64,000 nucleotides of DNA from Deltaproteobacteria bacterium. Its GTDB lineage: Bacteria > Myxococcota_A > UBA9160 > JAJDAL01. Below are positions 33,791 to 43,232 of this stretch, in pieces (position 1 is the stretch's first letter; each line of letters starts with the position of its first letter). The translations under genes were made by a program, and so were the position numbers. The stretch is from contig JAJDAL010000025.1 in NCBI GenBank assembly GCA_029261875.1, positions 62,001 to 126,000 on the forward strand, given 5' to 3'. Under the pieces are notes generated by a model. It worked only from the letters and a program-made list of their open reading frames with translations. It searched no databases and had not been told where the DNA came from.

Positions 33791-35053
33791 GTGCGAAATC
33801 TTTTAGCGATCTTGCTTGTGGCCGCGTGGCTCTTGCCCGCGGCCCAGGCACCGGCCAAGACACCGGTGCAAATTCGTGTCGATACACCCAAGACTGGGGA
33901 GAAGGTTCGCAACAAGGTGCACCTGGCTCCGATTCGCGGGAGCGCTGCGTCCGAAGGGGAACGGCCGGCGGAATTCGACGTGATGATCGCCATCGACGTG
34001 TCCCAGTCCACCAAGTGTGCGAGTGGCGCAGACGTGGATGGAGACGGTGTGGTGGGCGTGAATCCGCACTTCGAGCTGTTGCCGCCGGGCACGTATCCCG
34101 AAGACGTGTGTTCGACGGACGACGAAGACTCCGTGCTCGCCGCGGAAACCGAAGCCGCAGGGGCCCTGCTCTCCAGTTTGGATCCCAAGCGGGTGCGCGT
34201 CGGACTGCTCACCTTCGCGGGTGAAGTGAATCCCTCCACCGGCGAGCGCGCGCGTTTGAATCAACAGGACGCATGGCTCGAAGTTCCGCTGACGAATCAA
34301 TTCTCGCGCATCAGCGAAGCCCTGGATGCCATCGTGGTCCGCGGGCCTCGCGGTGCGACCAACTTTGCGGCGGGCGTCCGACTCGGTATCACCGAACTCG
34401 CGGGGCTGTCGGGAGCCGTGAGCGCGTCGCGGGACCATACGCAGAAAGTGATCCTGTTTCTCACCGACGGAACGCCGACGTTCCCCATCGGCAAGGGCCT
34501 GGTTTCGGATCCGGGAGACGTCGAAGCCGCCATCAACGCGTCGCGCCTGTCCCACAAGGCGGGAATCACCATCAACACCTACGCGTTGGGTCCGGGGGCA
34601 TTGACCTATCCCCTCGCTGTGACCGAGATGGCGCGCGTGACCCTGGGGACTTACACACCGGTTCAAAATCCCGGCGACATCATCGCGCTACTCCAGGGAG
34701 TGTCTTTCGCGAACATCGAAGACGTGGTGTTCACGAACCTCACCACGGGCGATTTCTCCACCGACGTTCGGCTCACGCCGGACGGCAGCTTCTCCGGTTT
34801 CGTGCCCGTTCGGGAGGGCGCGAATCGCGTGCGCGTGACGGCGCTGGCGAGTGACGGCACGCGTGGGAGCGTGGAACTCGATGTGGACTTCAAGGTCGCG
34901 GAGCTCACGGATCGCGAGCTGGCGCGCGAGCTGGAACGCATCCGCCGGCGCAACAAAGAACTCCGCCTGCTCCTCGAACGCAAGCGCATCGAGGAATTCC
35001 GCAACCGCGAACGCCAGCGCAAAGAGCTGGACGTCAAGCCCGAAGCGCAATAA
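33791..35053 (+). CDS. Von Willebrand A domain protein, exported
   Basis: 420 residues, GTG start, signal peptide about 1-22. VWA domain about 62-310 with intact MIDAS: DVSQSTKC (DxSxS), Thr in GATNFAAGV and Asp in VILFLTDGTPT. A loop after the first MIDAS motif contains an extra calcium-loop-like DVDGDGVVG. Residues about 310-370 are a beta-rich domain; the tail (370-420) is a charged coiled coil (LARELERIRRRNKELRLLLERKR). It probably mediates protein contact at the cell surface or periplasm. Co-transcribed with the OmpA lipoprotein; convergent with the Ca-loop repeat lipoprotein (10 bp apart). Confidence 0.88.
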   Translation: MRNLLAILLVAAWLLPAAQAPAKTPVQIRVDTPKTGEKVRNKVHLAPIRGSAASEGERPAEFDVMIAIDVSQSTKCASGADVDGDGVVGVNPHFELLPPGTYPEDVCSTDDEDSVLAAETEAAGALLSSLDPKRVRVGLLTFAGEVNPSTGERARLNQQDAWLEVPLTNQFSRISEALDAIVVRGPRGATNFAAGVRLGITELAGLSGAVSASRDHTQKVILFLTDGTPTFPIGKGLVSDPGDVEAAINASRLSHKAGITINTYALGPGALTYPLAVTEMARVTLGTYTPVQNPGDIIALLQGVSFANIEDVVFTNLTTGDFSTDVRLTPDGSFSGFVPVREGANRVRVTALASDGTRGSVELDVDFKVAELTDRELARELERIRRRNKELRLLLERKRIEEFRNRERQRKELDVKPEAQ

Positions 35054-35063
35054 CGAATCGGTA

Positions 35064-36350
35064 TTAGAGGGGAACCAGCGCCGGGTCGGCGACTTCGCGT
35101 CGCACGAGCTTTCCGTTTTTGTAGACGGACGTGACGTCGATGGCACCGTCGCCGTTCACGTCTTCTTCCCGCTGCACGAGAACGGTTTTTCCACGCTGCT
35201 GGGTGTATTGCTCGAAGGTGTCGGGCTTGCCTCCACCCTGTTTGTCGCGCTCGATGCGCGTAACCACTTCTTCTCCGCCTTCGACGCGGTAATAGGTCCA
35301 GACGTCCGTCTGGCCGTTGCGGTTGGCGTCTTCTTCGGATCGTACCCGGATGCGATCTTGATACACGACGCGGAGATCGACCTTGCCGTCATTGTCCGTG
35401 TCGTGGCGTTCCTCGGTGAGTGACCCGCGGTCGTAGTCATAGAAACCGTCGTCGACGCCATCGAAGTCGCGGTCCACGCGCTTGGCGACCATGCGACCGC
35501 CGGAATACGTCTCCACGGCGTCGGGCTTCCCGTCCCCGTTGTCGTCGAGTTCCCGGCGCACGAGGCTGCCGTCCTCGTAGGTGTTCCATTGATCGATGCG
35601 ACCGTCGTAGTCCCGATCGGCTTCGCGACGAACCAGGGAACCGGAATTCGAATCGAAATAGCGCACGTCTTCCGGCCGTCCGTCGCCGTCGGCGTCGAGT
35701 GTTCGCTTGAGCACATCCAGGCGCCGGCTGTTGTCCCACTCGCCTTTGGCGATGCGAACTTCTTGTTCCTCGAAAACGTAGGAAGGAATCTCGCGGTCGG
35801 CCGGCGCCCGCGGAGCGCTGCGGGGATCCGATAGCGCGGCCAATTCTTCTTGGGTGGGTTCGACGGCGTTGCGGGCACGCTCGGCGGCGCGCTGCTGTTC
35901 GTCGGTGTCGATCCGGTTGAGGAGCTCCTCTTGACGACGCAATTCGTCCTCGATTTCGGTTTCGAGGGAGGCCTGCCGCACCAATTCTTCATCGAGTTGA
36001 TCTTCGATGTCCGCTTCCCGCTCGCGCTCGTTGCGGGGGCCGCGTTGGCTCGGGTTACCCGAGCCCTGCAGGGGAACTTTGCCGGTGATGGCCGAATAGA
36101 CGAGCAAGGCGCCCGCACCGACCGCGGCCCCGATCGGGCCGGCCTGGCCACCGATGATGGCGCCCATGAGTGCGCCTTCCACAGCGCTCTGAACGTGCTG
36201 CCCGATCTTCGAGCCCGCGGTTTGCTGGGGATCGGCATCTCCGGGAACCGGGTCGGGTCCGCCGGGACCGGATGAGGTCGCACAGGCGGAGAAGGCGAAT
36301 AGAGCCGCGATCGAGACGGCGAGGGTGCGATTTTTGGGGGCCATGAGCAT
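35064..36350 (-). CDS. Lipoprotein with tandem DxDxDG calcium-loop repeats
   Basis: 428 residues from ATG 36350. Lipobox FSAC (Cys23), then a glycine-zipper (GALMGAIIGGQAGPIGAAVGAG), a Glu/Arg-rich coiled coil (about 105-175) and eight or so tandem repeats of about 22-25 residues (about 215-420). Each repeat has an acidic loop (DADGDGRPEDV, DRDYDGRIDQW, DDNGDGKPDAV, DRDFDGVDDGF, DTDNDGKVDLR) followed by a Y..G.LVRRE strand. The loops look like those of thrombospondin type 3 or EF-hand-like repeats and likely bind calcium. No family name is certain. It is convergent with the VWA gene, whose own extra DxDGDG loop hints at a shared surface role. Confidence 0.85.
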   Translation of the reverse strand: MLMAPKNRTLAVSIAALFAFSACATSSGPGGPDPVPGDADPQQTAGSKIGQHVQSAVEGALMGAIIGGQAGPIGAAVGAGALLVYSAITGKVPLQGSGNPSQRGPRNEREREADIEDQLDEELVRQASLETEIEDELRRQEELLNRIDTDEQQRAAERARNAVEPTQEELAALSDPRSAPRAPADREIPSYVFEEQEVRIAKGEWDNSRRLDVLKRTLDADGDGRPEDVRYFDSNSGSLVRREADRDYDGRIDQWNTYEDGSLVRRELDDNGDGKPDAVETYSGGRMVAKRVDRDFDGVDDGFYDYDRGSLTEERHDTDNDGKVDLRVVYQDRIRVRSEEDANRNGQTDVWTYYRVEGGEEVVTRIERDKQGGGKPDTFEQYTQQRGKTVLVQREEDVNGDGAIDVTSVYKNGKLVRREVADPALVPL

Positions 36351-36704
36351 CGGGTGTTCTCTACGTCCAACCCTTTGTTTGGTTTTACCACAGTAAGGGG
36401 TACGGGCCAGCATACCGCGACCGGGCGACGCGGTGCAGCATGGAGGAACGGGGGAAGAATACCGATCGAATTCCCCCCTGGGGGGCTTGGGCGACCGGAA
36501 GAAATGGCCGATAAGAGGTTGTGATCGCTTGAGTTCTGATACGGCCGGACACTTGATTCGTCAGTCGACGGCGCGATGCGGCATGGTTACTATAACGCGG
36601 CGCATTGAGAATCTGGGAGCGGGTTAAAGCAGGTTGGAGTCCAATCGGCTTCGTAGGGGGCTCGCATCGAACACGGATTCATGAGCTAGGGGGAAGGACG
36701 GTCC
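36351..36704. other. 354-bp divergent intergenic region
   Basis: No gene seen. It must hold promoters for the repeat lipoprotein (leftward) and the patatin gene (rightward). A TATAAC element at about 36591-36596 is a candidate -10 box for the patatin gene. A C6-T-G6 homopolymer palindrome lies at 36473-36485. The sequence is less G+C-rich than its flanks. Confidence 0.5.
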
Positions 36705-38063
36705 ATGGGCCTCACCCTGATTCGCAAGAGTGACGGCACCCGCATCAAGCGGAAGCCGAAGGTCGCTCTGGTTCTCGCCGGGGGCGCAGTCTCGGGCGGG
36801 GCATTCAAGGTCGGTGGCCTCAAGGCGCTCGACGACTTCCTCGTCGATCGCAAGATCACCGACTTCGACACCTACGTTGGCCTCTCCGCCGGCGCGATCC
36901 TGGCAGTCCCCCTGGCCGGTGGAATCACGCCCAATGAGATGGTCAAAGTTCTCGAGGGGAACCACCGTCGCTTCGAGCAGCTGCGTCCCGTCGACTTCTA
37001 CAATCTGAATTGGCGCGAATTTGCCGAGCGCCCGGCGAAGTTTCTCTACGACCTTTTCTCCTATCTGCCCAGCATCGGGGTCGATCTCGCCAAGGGGATT
37101 CCGGGCTTGCCCGAGGCGGTAACGCCGACGTTCCGCGAACTCCTCAAGGCGCCCAACTACACGCGTTTCGAAGCGTTGGCGATGCAGTTCATCGACCACA
37201 TCGCCCCCAAGCGCAGCTTTCCGGCGCTCACGAACCACATGCCGTCGGGCTTCTTCGACAACGAAAGCCTCGAAATCTGGCTGCGCCGCAATCTGGAGCG
37301 GATCCGCATTCCGAACGATTTCCGCGCGTTCTCGCGAAAACGCGGAAAGCAGCTCTACATCAGTGCCTGCGACCTCGATACCGCGGAGCGGGTCATTTTC
37401 GGCGCCGACGAGAACTGCGAACTGACGATTTCTCAGGCGGTTCAAGCCTCCACCGCACTGCCGATTTTCTACAAACCCGCCCGCATCAACGGCATCGACT
37501 TCGTCGATGGCGGTGTCCGTCACACGGCGAACATCGATATTGCGATCGAGAAGGGCGCGGATCTGATCGTCTGTTACAACCCCTTCCGCCCGTTCTTGAA
37601 CCGGATCGACGCCGAGGACGGAAAGTCCACCTACTTCGCCGACGGTCGCTACTTGTCGGACCGCGGGATGAAGGCCGTCATCAACCAAGTCTTCCGAACG
37701 ATGCTCCATTCCCGACTGAAACTCGGGATTCAGCGTTACCTGGCCGACGATCGGTTTCAGGGCGACATCGTGCTGATCGAGCCGCGGGAGCAAGACGCGA
37801 ATTTCTTTGGTGTGAACCCCATGGCTTTCTGGAAGCGTTCCGAGGCGCTGCAGCACGGTTTCGAGTCCGTGCGCACCACCATCGAGCACAACTTCGATCA
37901 GCTCTCGACGGTGTTGGGGCGCTACGGGCTCACCATGGACCGGGAGGCCGCCCAGAAGCAGGCCGATATGGTGCGCAAAGAGCGGGGGTGGGGCGAAGAC
38001 ATCGAGCCCCCGGATTCCGACTCCGACGAGGATGCGCCGCCGCTACGTCTGGTGGGAACCTAG
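36705..38063 (+). CDS. Patatin-like phospholipase family protein
   Basis: 452 residues. Patatin domain with oxyanion loop GGAVSGG (26-32), nucleophile Ser61 in GLSAG and the catalytic Asp in DFVDGGVRHTAN. These form the Ser-Asp dyad of bacterial patatins, which hydrolyse acyl esters of lipids. An extended region after the dyad (about 280-450) is longer than in small patatins, with a C-terminal acidic tail (PPDSDSDEDAPP). No signal peptide. ATG with upstream GGGGGAAGGA ribosome site. It stands alone, followed by a 245-bp gap. Confidence 0.9.
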   Translation: MGLTLIRKSDGTRIKRKPKVALVLAGGAVSGGAFKVGGLKALDDFLVDRKITDFDTYVGLSAGAILAVPLAGGITPNEMVKVLEGNHRRFEQLRPVDFYNLNWREFAERPAKFLYDLFSYLPSIGVDLAKGIPGLPEAVTPTFRELLKAPNYTRFEALAMQFIDHIAPKRSFPALTNHMPSGFFDNESLEIWLRRNLERIRIPNDFRAFSRKRGKQLYISACDLDTAERVIFGADENCELTISQAVQASTALPIFYKPARINGIDFVDGGVRHTANIDIAIEKGADLIVCYNPFRPFLNRIDAEDGKSTYFADGRYLSDRGMKAVINQVFRTMLHSRLKLGIQRYLADDRFQGDIVLIEPREQDANFFGVNPMAFWKRSEALQHGFESVRTTIEHNFDQLSTVLGRYGLTMDREAAQKQADMVRKERGWGEDIEPPDSDSDEDAPPLRLVGT

Positions 38064-38135
38064 GTCCGATTCGGCTCGGGACGGGCGGTCTGGCCTTCCA
38101 GTGAGACCAAATCCCCTCATTTGTGCTGCCTGCGG

Positions 38136-38164
38136 TTGACCCCCGAGGGGAGCCGTGCTACATT
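38136..38164 (+). promoter_or_regulatory. Predicted sigma-70 promoter of the NRDE gene
   Basis: TTGACC (38136-38141) and TACATT (38159-38164) are separated by exactly 17 bp. Transcription would start near 38171 and leave about 138 nt of untranslated leader before the ATG at 38309. Prediction by eye. Confidence 0.55.
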
Positions 38165-38308
38165 CGGCGGCTCTGAATTGCGCCTTAATCCTGCGGCCAT
38201 TACCTCGCTGGCACCGGTCCCAACACGTTGCCCCGCGCCCTGCGCCACGTTCTCGGGACCGGATTTCGAAGTGCGAATGGACCGCGTCAGGAGCGCCCTG
38301 TAGTCCCG

Positions 38309-39073
38309 ATGTGCACCTTGATCGCGCTACATCGCTGTTCCGATTGGCCTTTGGTGATTGCCGCCAATCGCGATGAGCATCTCGACCGCCCGGCGGAAAC
38401 TCCCGCGCTGCGAGAGACCGCGGCGGGAACCGTTGCGGCCCCGCTCGATCTGCGCGCTGGGGGCACCTGGTTTGGCGTGAACCCGGCCGGGGTGTTTTCG
38501 GGCATCACGAATCGACCCTGCCCGGAACCGGACCCGGAGCGGCGCTCCCGTGGGCACGTCGTCATCGAATCTCTCGCCGCCGCGTCGGCCGCCCAGGCCG
38601 CCGAGGCGTGTGAACGCCTGGAGGGCGGCGCCTACAACCCCTTCAACCTGCTGCTCGCAGACGCCGAGCAAGCGTTCGTGGTGGTGTACGAAGAAGCGCC
38701 GAAAGTCTTCGCGTTGCGCCCGGGTGCACACGTGATCGGAAACGCAGATCCCGATACACGCACGAATCCGAAGGTCGCCCGCTTGCTGGATCGCGCCGAA
38801 GCGGTCGCGACGTTGAGTCCCGCGCATCAGCGCGACGCCTTGGCGGAAATCTGCCGCGGCCACGAAGGTGGCTCGAACTCCTTTCAATCGACATGTATCC
38901 ACGCCGGCGGATACGGAACCCGCAGTTCGACCTTGCTGCGGTTGGGCCCGGCGCCGGAGGACGCGGAATGGCTATATGCCGACGGACCTCCGTGCGAAAC
39001 GAATTACCGCAACATAACCCCGCTCCTGGGCGCTCTTCGCAGCGCTTCGGGGCAACCCGCGAGGACAACCTGA
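38309..39073 (+). CDS. NRDE/TANGO2 family protein
   Basis: 254 residues. Begins MCTLIAL with Cys2, and continues with the name-giving NRDE motif (IAANRDEHLDRPA), GGTWFGVNPAGVFSGITNRP and NPFNLLLAD, all typical of the NRDE (T10/TANGO2) family. These proteins have an Ntn-hydrolase-like fold and have been linked to haem trafficking and acyl handling in eukaryotes; the bacterial role is not settled. ATG chosen to place Cys at position 2. It is contiguous with the next small gene and has its own promoter. Confidence 0.9.
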   Translation: MCTLIALHRCSDWPLVIAANRDEHLDRPAETPALRETAAGTVAAPLDLRAGGTWFGVNPAGVFSGITNRPCPEPDPERRSRGHVVIESLAAASAAQAAEACERLEGGAYNPFNLLLADAEQAFVVVYEEAPKVFALRPGAHVIGNADPDTRTNPKVARLLDRAEAVATLSPAHQRDALAEICRGHEGGSNSFQSTCIHAGGYGTRSSTLLRLGPAPEDAEWLYADGPPCETNYRNITPLLGALRSASGQPARTT

Positions 39074-39400
39074 GTGAGACGGATTGGTAGCAACATTCGG
39101 AAGCAGAACGGTGACGCACAGCAGAATCGGCCGAAGCGGAACATCATCCGCTACTCCACGTCGGAGTCGCCGAGCAACGACTATCCCAAGCGAATCGTAT
39201 CGCCGCCGGAGCCGTCGAAGTGCTGCACCGACGACAATCGGATCATGGTGGGCAACACCAAGGAAGTTGAAGGTTTCAAGTTCTGCTACAAGATCTGCAA
39301 GAAGTGCGGTCATGCGGTGAAGTTCTTCTTCCCGTCGGTAGAGACCGCCAACGAGGCGGTTCGCGAATACCGTCAGTGGAAGCGCTACCTCGTCCAGTAG
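39074..39400 (+). CDS. Small Cys-rich (zinc-ribbon-like) protein of unknown function
   Basis: 108 residues, GTG start directly after the NRDE stop, so co-translated. Cys pairs CC (49-50) and CYKICKKCGH (71-80) could bind zinc. The N-terminal 45 residues are polar and basic (RKQNGDAQQNRPKRN), and the C-terminus is aromatic/basic (YRQWKRYLVQ). No family recognised. The gene is followed by a strong intrinsic terminator, so the transcript NRDE-plus-this gene is complete. Confidence 0.7.
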   Translation: MRRIGSNIRKQNGDAQQNRPKRNIIRYSTSESPSNDYPKRIVSPPEPSKCCTDDNRIMVGNTKEVEGFKFCYKICKKCGHAVKFFFPSVETANEAVREYRQWKRYLVQ

Positions 39401-39425
39401 GTAGACCCGGAGTTCTGGCTTTGTG

Positions 39426-39456
39426 AAAAGGCGGCCTTCGGGTCGCCTTTTCTCGT
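39426..39456 (+). terminator. Rho-independent terminator
   Basis: A stem of about 10-11 bp (AAAAGGCGGCC / GGTCGCCTTTT, one G-T wobble) closed by a stable C(TTCG)G loop at 39437-39440, followed by TCTCGTTT. It ends the NRDE/small-protein transcript and separates it from folC. Confidence 0.88.
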
Positions 39457-39501
39457 TTGGGATCTCTCCGCGTTCGCGCTTTCCCTTTTGGGTGCATCTC
39501 G

Positions 39502-40869
39502 ATGATTCGTACGGCAGAGCAAGCGGCCGAATATCTCACCGGCCTCATCAATCTGGAACGGGATCCCAGCATCGCGTACGAGCGGCTCGGCCTCGAGCCC
39601 ATTTTCGCATTGCTGGCGCGCCTCGGGAATCCCGAACGTTCGCTTTCGGTGATCCACATCGCGGGTTCGAAGGGAAAAGGATCCGTGGCGCTTTTCTGTG
39701 AGGCGATTCTGCGCGCCCTGGGGGAGCGCGTGGGGACCTTTACGTCACCGCATCTGGAAAGTTGGACCGAACGCTTTCGAGTCGACGGGGAGCCCGTGTC
39801 CGGTACGAAGCTGGCGGCCGCGGTGAATGCCTTGCGTCCGCACGTCGATGCCCTGCGCGCCGAACGACCCGACCTCGCACCGACCTTCTTCGACGCCACC
39901 ACCGCCGTGGCATTCTTGTTGTTTCGCGACGCTCGTGTAGACCGCGTCGTACTCGAGACCGGACTCGGCGGAAGGCTCGACTCCACGAACGTGGTCGACC
40001 CGGCGGTCACCTGCATCTCGAGCATCGAACTCGAGCACACCGACAAGCTGGGCACGACGTTGGCCGCCATCGCGGGCGAGAAAGCCGGCATCGTGAAATC
40101 GAAACGACCGGTCGTGATCGGCGCGCTTGCAGAGGAGGCGCGCAAGGTCGTCATCGAACGCGCCGAAAGCCGGGCGGCGCCGACTTTCGAGATCGGTCGT
40201 GAGATCCGTTTCGATCTGCGTTCGGAATCCATGGAAGGACTCGACGTGGTGGTCGAGTTCGACGGGGAGCGCACTCCGCTCAAGATTCCCGTCCTGGGTC
40301 GACACCAGGCGGAGAATGCGGCGCTGGCGATGGCCTGCGTGGCCCAGCTCAGCCCGGAACACGCGAAACGAATGGGGGAGGGCGCGGCGCGGGGATTCGC
40401 GACGGTGCGGCTCCCCGGGCGCATCGAGGTTCTCGAGCGCAAGCCGTGCGTGGTGGTGGATTCCGCGCACACGATGGCATCCGCGCGCGGTCTGGCCGAG
40501 GCCTTGCGGCTCATTCCGCGCCGGCGAACCCGGCTCGTGCTTTCGGTTTCCGCCGACAAGCAGCTGGCTGCGTTCCTGGCGGAGATTCTGCCCGGTGTCG
40601 ACGAGGCGTACGTGACCCGTGCGGATTCGATTCGTTCCCTGGCGGCGCCCGCGGTGGCAACGGCCGTGGCGAAGGCCGCACCTGGAATTGCCGTGCACGC
40701 GGTTCCGAATCCATTTCAAGCGCTGCGCGCCGCTCTGGAAGGAGCGGGCGATGACGATCTCGTTTGTGTCACGGGGTCTGTGTATCTGGCCGGAATCGCG
40801 CGTCGCGTGATCGCGGGCAACGCCTGGCGCGCGTCCCGGAACCCGCCGCCGCCGACTCCGTCGCGATGA
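39502..40869 (+). CDS. folC: Bifunctional folylpolyglutamate/dihydrofolate synthase
   Basis: 455 residues, Mur-ligase fold. P-loop VIHIAGSKGKGSVALF, TSPHLESWTERFRVDGEPVS, VVLETGLGGRLDSTNVV and SIELEHTDKLGTTLAAIAGEKAGIVK are FolC signatures. It adds glutamate to folates and, in bacteria, usually also to dihydropteroate. ATG 39502 chosen; an in-frame TTG at 39457 overlaps the terminator region. Its stop overlaps the next start as ATGA. Confidence 0.94.
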   Translation: MIRTAEQAAEYLTGLINLERDPSIAYERLGLEPIFALLARLGNPERSLSVIHIAGSKGKGSVALFCEAILRALGERVGTFTSPHLESWTERFRVDGEPVSGTKLAAAVNALRPHVDALRAERPDLAPTFFDATTAVAFLLFRDARVDRVVLETGLGGRLDSTNVVDPAVTCISSIELEHTDKLGTTLAAIAGEKAGIVKSKRPVVIGALAEEARKVVIERAESRAAPTFEIGREIRFDLRSESMEGLDVVVEFDGERTPLKIPVLGRHQAENAALAMACVAQLSPEHAKRMGEGAARGFATVRLPGRIEVLERKPCVVVDSAHTMASARGLAEALRLIPRRRTRLVLSVSADKQLAAFLAEILPGVDEAYVTRADSIRSLAAPAVATAVAKAAPGIAVHAVPNPFQALRAALEGAGDDDLVCVTGSVYLAGIARRVIAGNAWRASRNPPPPTPSR

Positions 40870-42128
40870 CGGACGAAGAACGCGCAGAAACCTTCGAACG
40901 CGAAGCGCGCCGGGACCTGCCGCGCAACTACGCCGCCCTTCTGGCCCACGGACTCCTGGGGCAGACGGGCTTTCGCATGGTGCAGGCACCCACGTTCTTG
41001 CCCTCTTACGTGTTCGGGCTATCGGGTTCCGACCTGGCGGTCGGTTTGGCGCGCGCGTTTCAGGCGCTCGGGATGTTTCTGTCGCCGATCCTCGGAGCCA
41101 CACTCATCGAACACCGGCGTCGCGTCATGCCGGTCGGCATTCTCGTCGGCGCCTTGATGCGCATCCAGGTGCTGGGCCTCGCCCTGGCGGGGTTCTTCCT
41201 GTCCACGCGTTACAACCTGTACGCGGTGTGGGGCTTCCTGTTTCTGTTTGGTCTGTTTCTCGGCATGCAGTCCGTCGTGTACCCGTTTCTGGTTTCGAAG
41301 ACCATTCCGGTTTCCCGGCGTGGAATTCTCATGGGACTTCGCAATGCGTTGGCGGGGATTACCGCGGCGGTGGTGGGAGGGATCGGCGGGGTTTTCGTCG
41401 ACGCCAACACGCTGGGAAACGGTTACGCGACGACCTTTCTCTTGTCCTTCGTATTGACGTCCCTCGGACTCGCGGCCTTCATGTTGATCCGCGAGCCGGA
41501 ATCGCCCGCGGTGCTGCCCAACTCGCGTTTTCTCCAGCGCCTGGCCGATCTGCCGAGCTTGCTGCGCGACGACCGCGAGTTCACTATTTATTTCACCGCG
41601 CGTGCCCTGGCCACCATGGGACGTATGGCGCTGCCTTTTTACATCCTTTACGCAGGAACGGTGATTTCCATGTCGGGCGCGCGGCTGGGGGGGCTCACGA
41701 CGGTCTTCCTGTTGGCGCAGATGGTGAACAACCTCGTTTGGGGAAGCATCGCCGATCGACGCGGGTTCCGGATCGTGTTCTTGCTGTCCCTGACGCTCTG
41801 GATCGCGGCGGCGGCGCTGCTGATGCGTGCCGAAACGTTTCCGGAGATCGTCGTGGTGTTCACCGCCTTGGGCGCCGGAACCGGTGGTTTCCAGCTTTCC
41901 TCTCAGAACCTCGTGCTCGAGTTTGGTGCGCGCCAGGATCTGCCCATGCGGATCGCCGTAGCGAATACCGCGTCGGAACTCGTGGGGACGGCGGCCCCGA
42001 TCCTGGGCGGATTGCTGTCGGCGGCGCTGTCCTACGAGCACGTTTTCGGCGTTGCGATGGTGTTTCAAGCTGCCGCGGTGGCGGTGGTGTTCTTCTGGGT
42101 CGAGGATCCGCGGCGCCGATCCGACTGA
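40866..42128 (+). CDS. MFS transporter
   Basis: 420 residues with about 12 helices and a 30-residue cytoplasmic N-tail. The loop between helices 2 and 3 is LGATLIEHRRRVMP and between 8 and 9 is GSIADRRGFR, the second matching the general MFS motif A. Substrate unknown. Start overlaps the folC stop by 4 bp, so it is co-transcribed; a folate link is possible but unproven. Convergent with the creatininase gene. Confidence 0.85.
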   Translation: MTDEERAETFEREARRDLPRNYAALLAHGLLGQTGFRMVQAPTFLPSYVFGLSGSDLAVGLARAFQALGMFLSPILGATLIEHRRRVMPVGILVGALMRIQVLGLALAGFFLSTRYNLYAVWGFLFLFGLFLGMQSVVYPFLVSKTIPVSRRGILMGLRNALAGITAAVVGGIGGVFVDANTLGNGYATTFLLSFVLTSLGLAAFMLIREPESPAVLPNSRFLQRLADLPSLLRDDREFTIYFTARALATMGRMALPFYILYAGTVISMSGARLGGLTTVFLLAQMVNNLVWGSIADRRGFRIVFLLSLTLWIAAAALLMRAETFPEIVVVFTALGAGTGGFQLSSQNLVLEFGARQDLPMRIAVANTASELVGTAAPILGGLLSAALSYEHVFGVAMVFQAAAVAVVFFWVEDPRRRSD

Positions 42129-42149
42129 ACCGGTTCGAATCCCGCGCGG

Positions 42150-43124
42150 CTAGGCGATGCCCTTGCGAATTCCCAACAACCGATCCGCAATGCGGACCGC
42201 GAGAGGAGAAATGAATAACCAGCGCAGGGACCAGGGAGGCGAATGCCACTCGCTGCGCGGGAGCTTGCCTTCCCATACTTCGGCGAGGGCCTCCGCGGAG
42301 TTTTTCGCCAGGAGCGACAGAATCTGCTCGCCAAGCTCCGGTGATGCGGAACCCGGTGCACCGGAATAGGAGTTCTCGCGGAAGAAGGCCAGGCCCGCGC
42401 GCAGGGACGCCAGCATCTTGAAGAAGCCCGTCACTTTCCCGTGCGGAACCTCCGGCTTCGACTCCCCCCGTTCCGCGAGCCAAGTGTCGACGGTGCGGCG
42501 AGGAAGCGTCTTGTAATCGGGATCGACCCAGTCCGGGTGAAGGGCCAAGAGCTGCGACGTTTCGACCACGCCGCCGTGGGTGTCGCCGACCAGGTCTTCT
42601 TTCTCGAGTCCGGGCAGGTGCCCCAACACTTCGGTCAGCTCCGATCCGCCACCGTTCAAACGCGTCACCATCAAGGAGAACAAGGGCACCATGCGGATGC
42701 CCCGCGATTCCGAGATCTGGTGACACGCACTTTCGATCGCCAGGAAATGTCGGGGGCTGCCGTGAAAATTGGAAACCACGATGTCGCGAAACCCCTGGGT
42801 GGCGAGGGTGGTGCCGAGGTCCTTGAGCATCGCGAGGGTGGTCGAGGTTTGGAAGAAAAGCGAGCCGCGTTGCGGCACGGTGTCGGTGGCGGCGTAGATG
42901 AATGGCAGTTTGAGAAAGGTGCGCCCGCGGTGGGGCTTCGGAAGCGCTTGGATGGTGCGTTCGAGCAGCGCCTCGCCCTCGAACGCGTCGGCCCCCGTCG
43001 GCAAGTGGGGACCGTGCACTTCGAGGGGCGAGCAGGTGACGAGAACCACGCACTCCGCGGGGTCTAGCGCATCGAACTGCTTCTTGGTCAGGGTTTCCCA
43101 GCGGTGGATGGTCGGCTCGGACAT
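42150..43124 (-). CDS. Creatininase family protein
   Basis: 324 residues. The metal site of creatininases is visible: Glu35, His37 and Asp46 in PLEVHGPHLPTGAD, His in SNFHGSPRH and the GDTHGGVVETS stretch with its Glu. The family comprises metal-dependent amidohydrolases (creatininase, MftE peptidase, FAPy deformylase). No creatinine pathway gene is near, and the C-terminal 90 residues extend beyond the usual 240-260, including a hydrophobic patch (SLRWLFISPLAVRIADRLLG), so substrate is open. ATG start. Confidence 0.88.
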   Translation of the reverse strand: MSEPTIHRWETLTKKQFDALDPAECVVLVTCSPLEVHGPHLPTGADAFEGEALLERTIQALPKPHRGRTFLKLPFIYAATDTVPQRGSLFFQTSTTLAMLKDLGTTLATQGFRDIVVSNFHGSPRHFLAIESACHQISESRGIRMVPLFSLMVTRLNGGGSELTEVLGHLPGLEKEDLVGDTHGGVVETSQLLALHPDWVDPDYKTLPRRTVDTWLAERGESKPEVPHGKVTGFFKMLASLRAGLAFFRENSYSGAPGSASPELGEQILSLLAKNSAEALAEVWEGKLPRSEWHSPPWSLRWLFISPLAVRIADRLLGIRKGIA

Positions 43125-43232
43125 CGCGGTTTCCTCAATGCAAGGTGCGCCGCGACTGTAGCGTGTCTGATCCCCCTCCGATGCCTGGCGACGCCCGAAC
43201 GAGAGACCCGGAGAGGAACAAGGGAAACCGCG

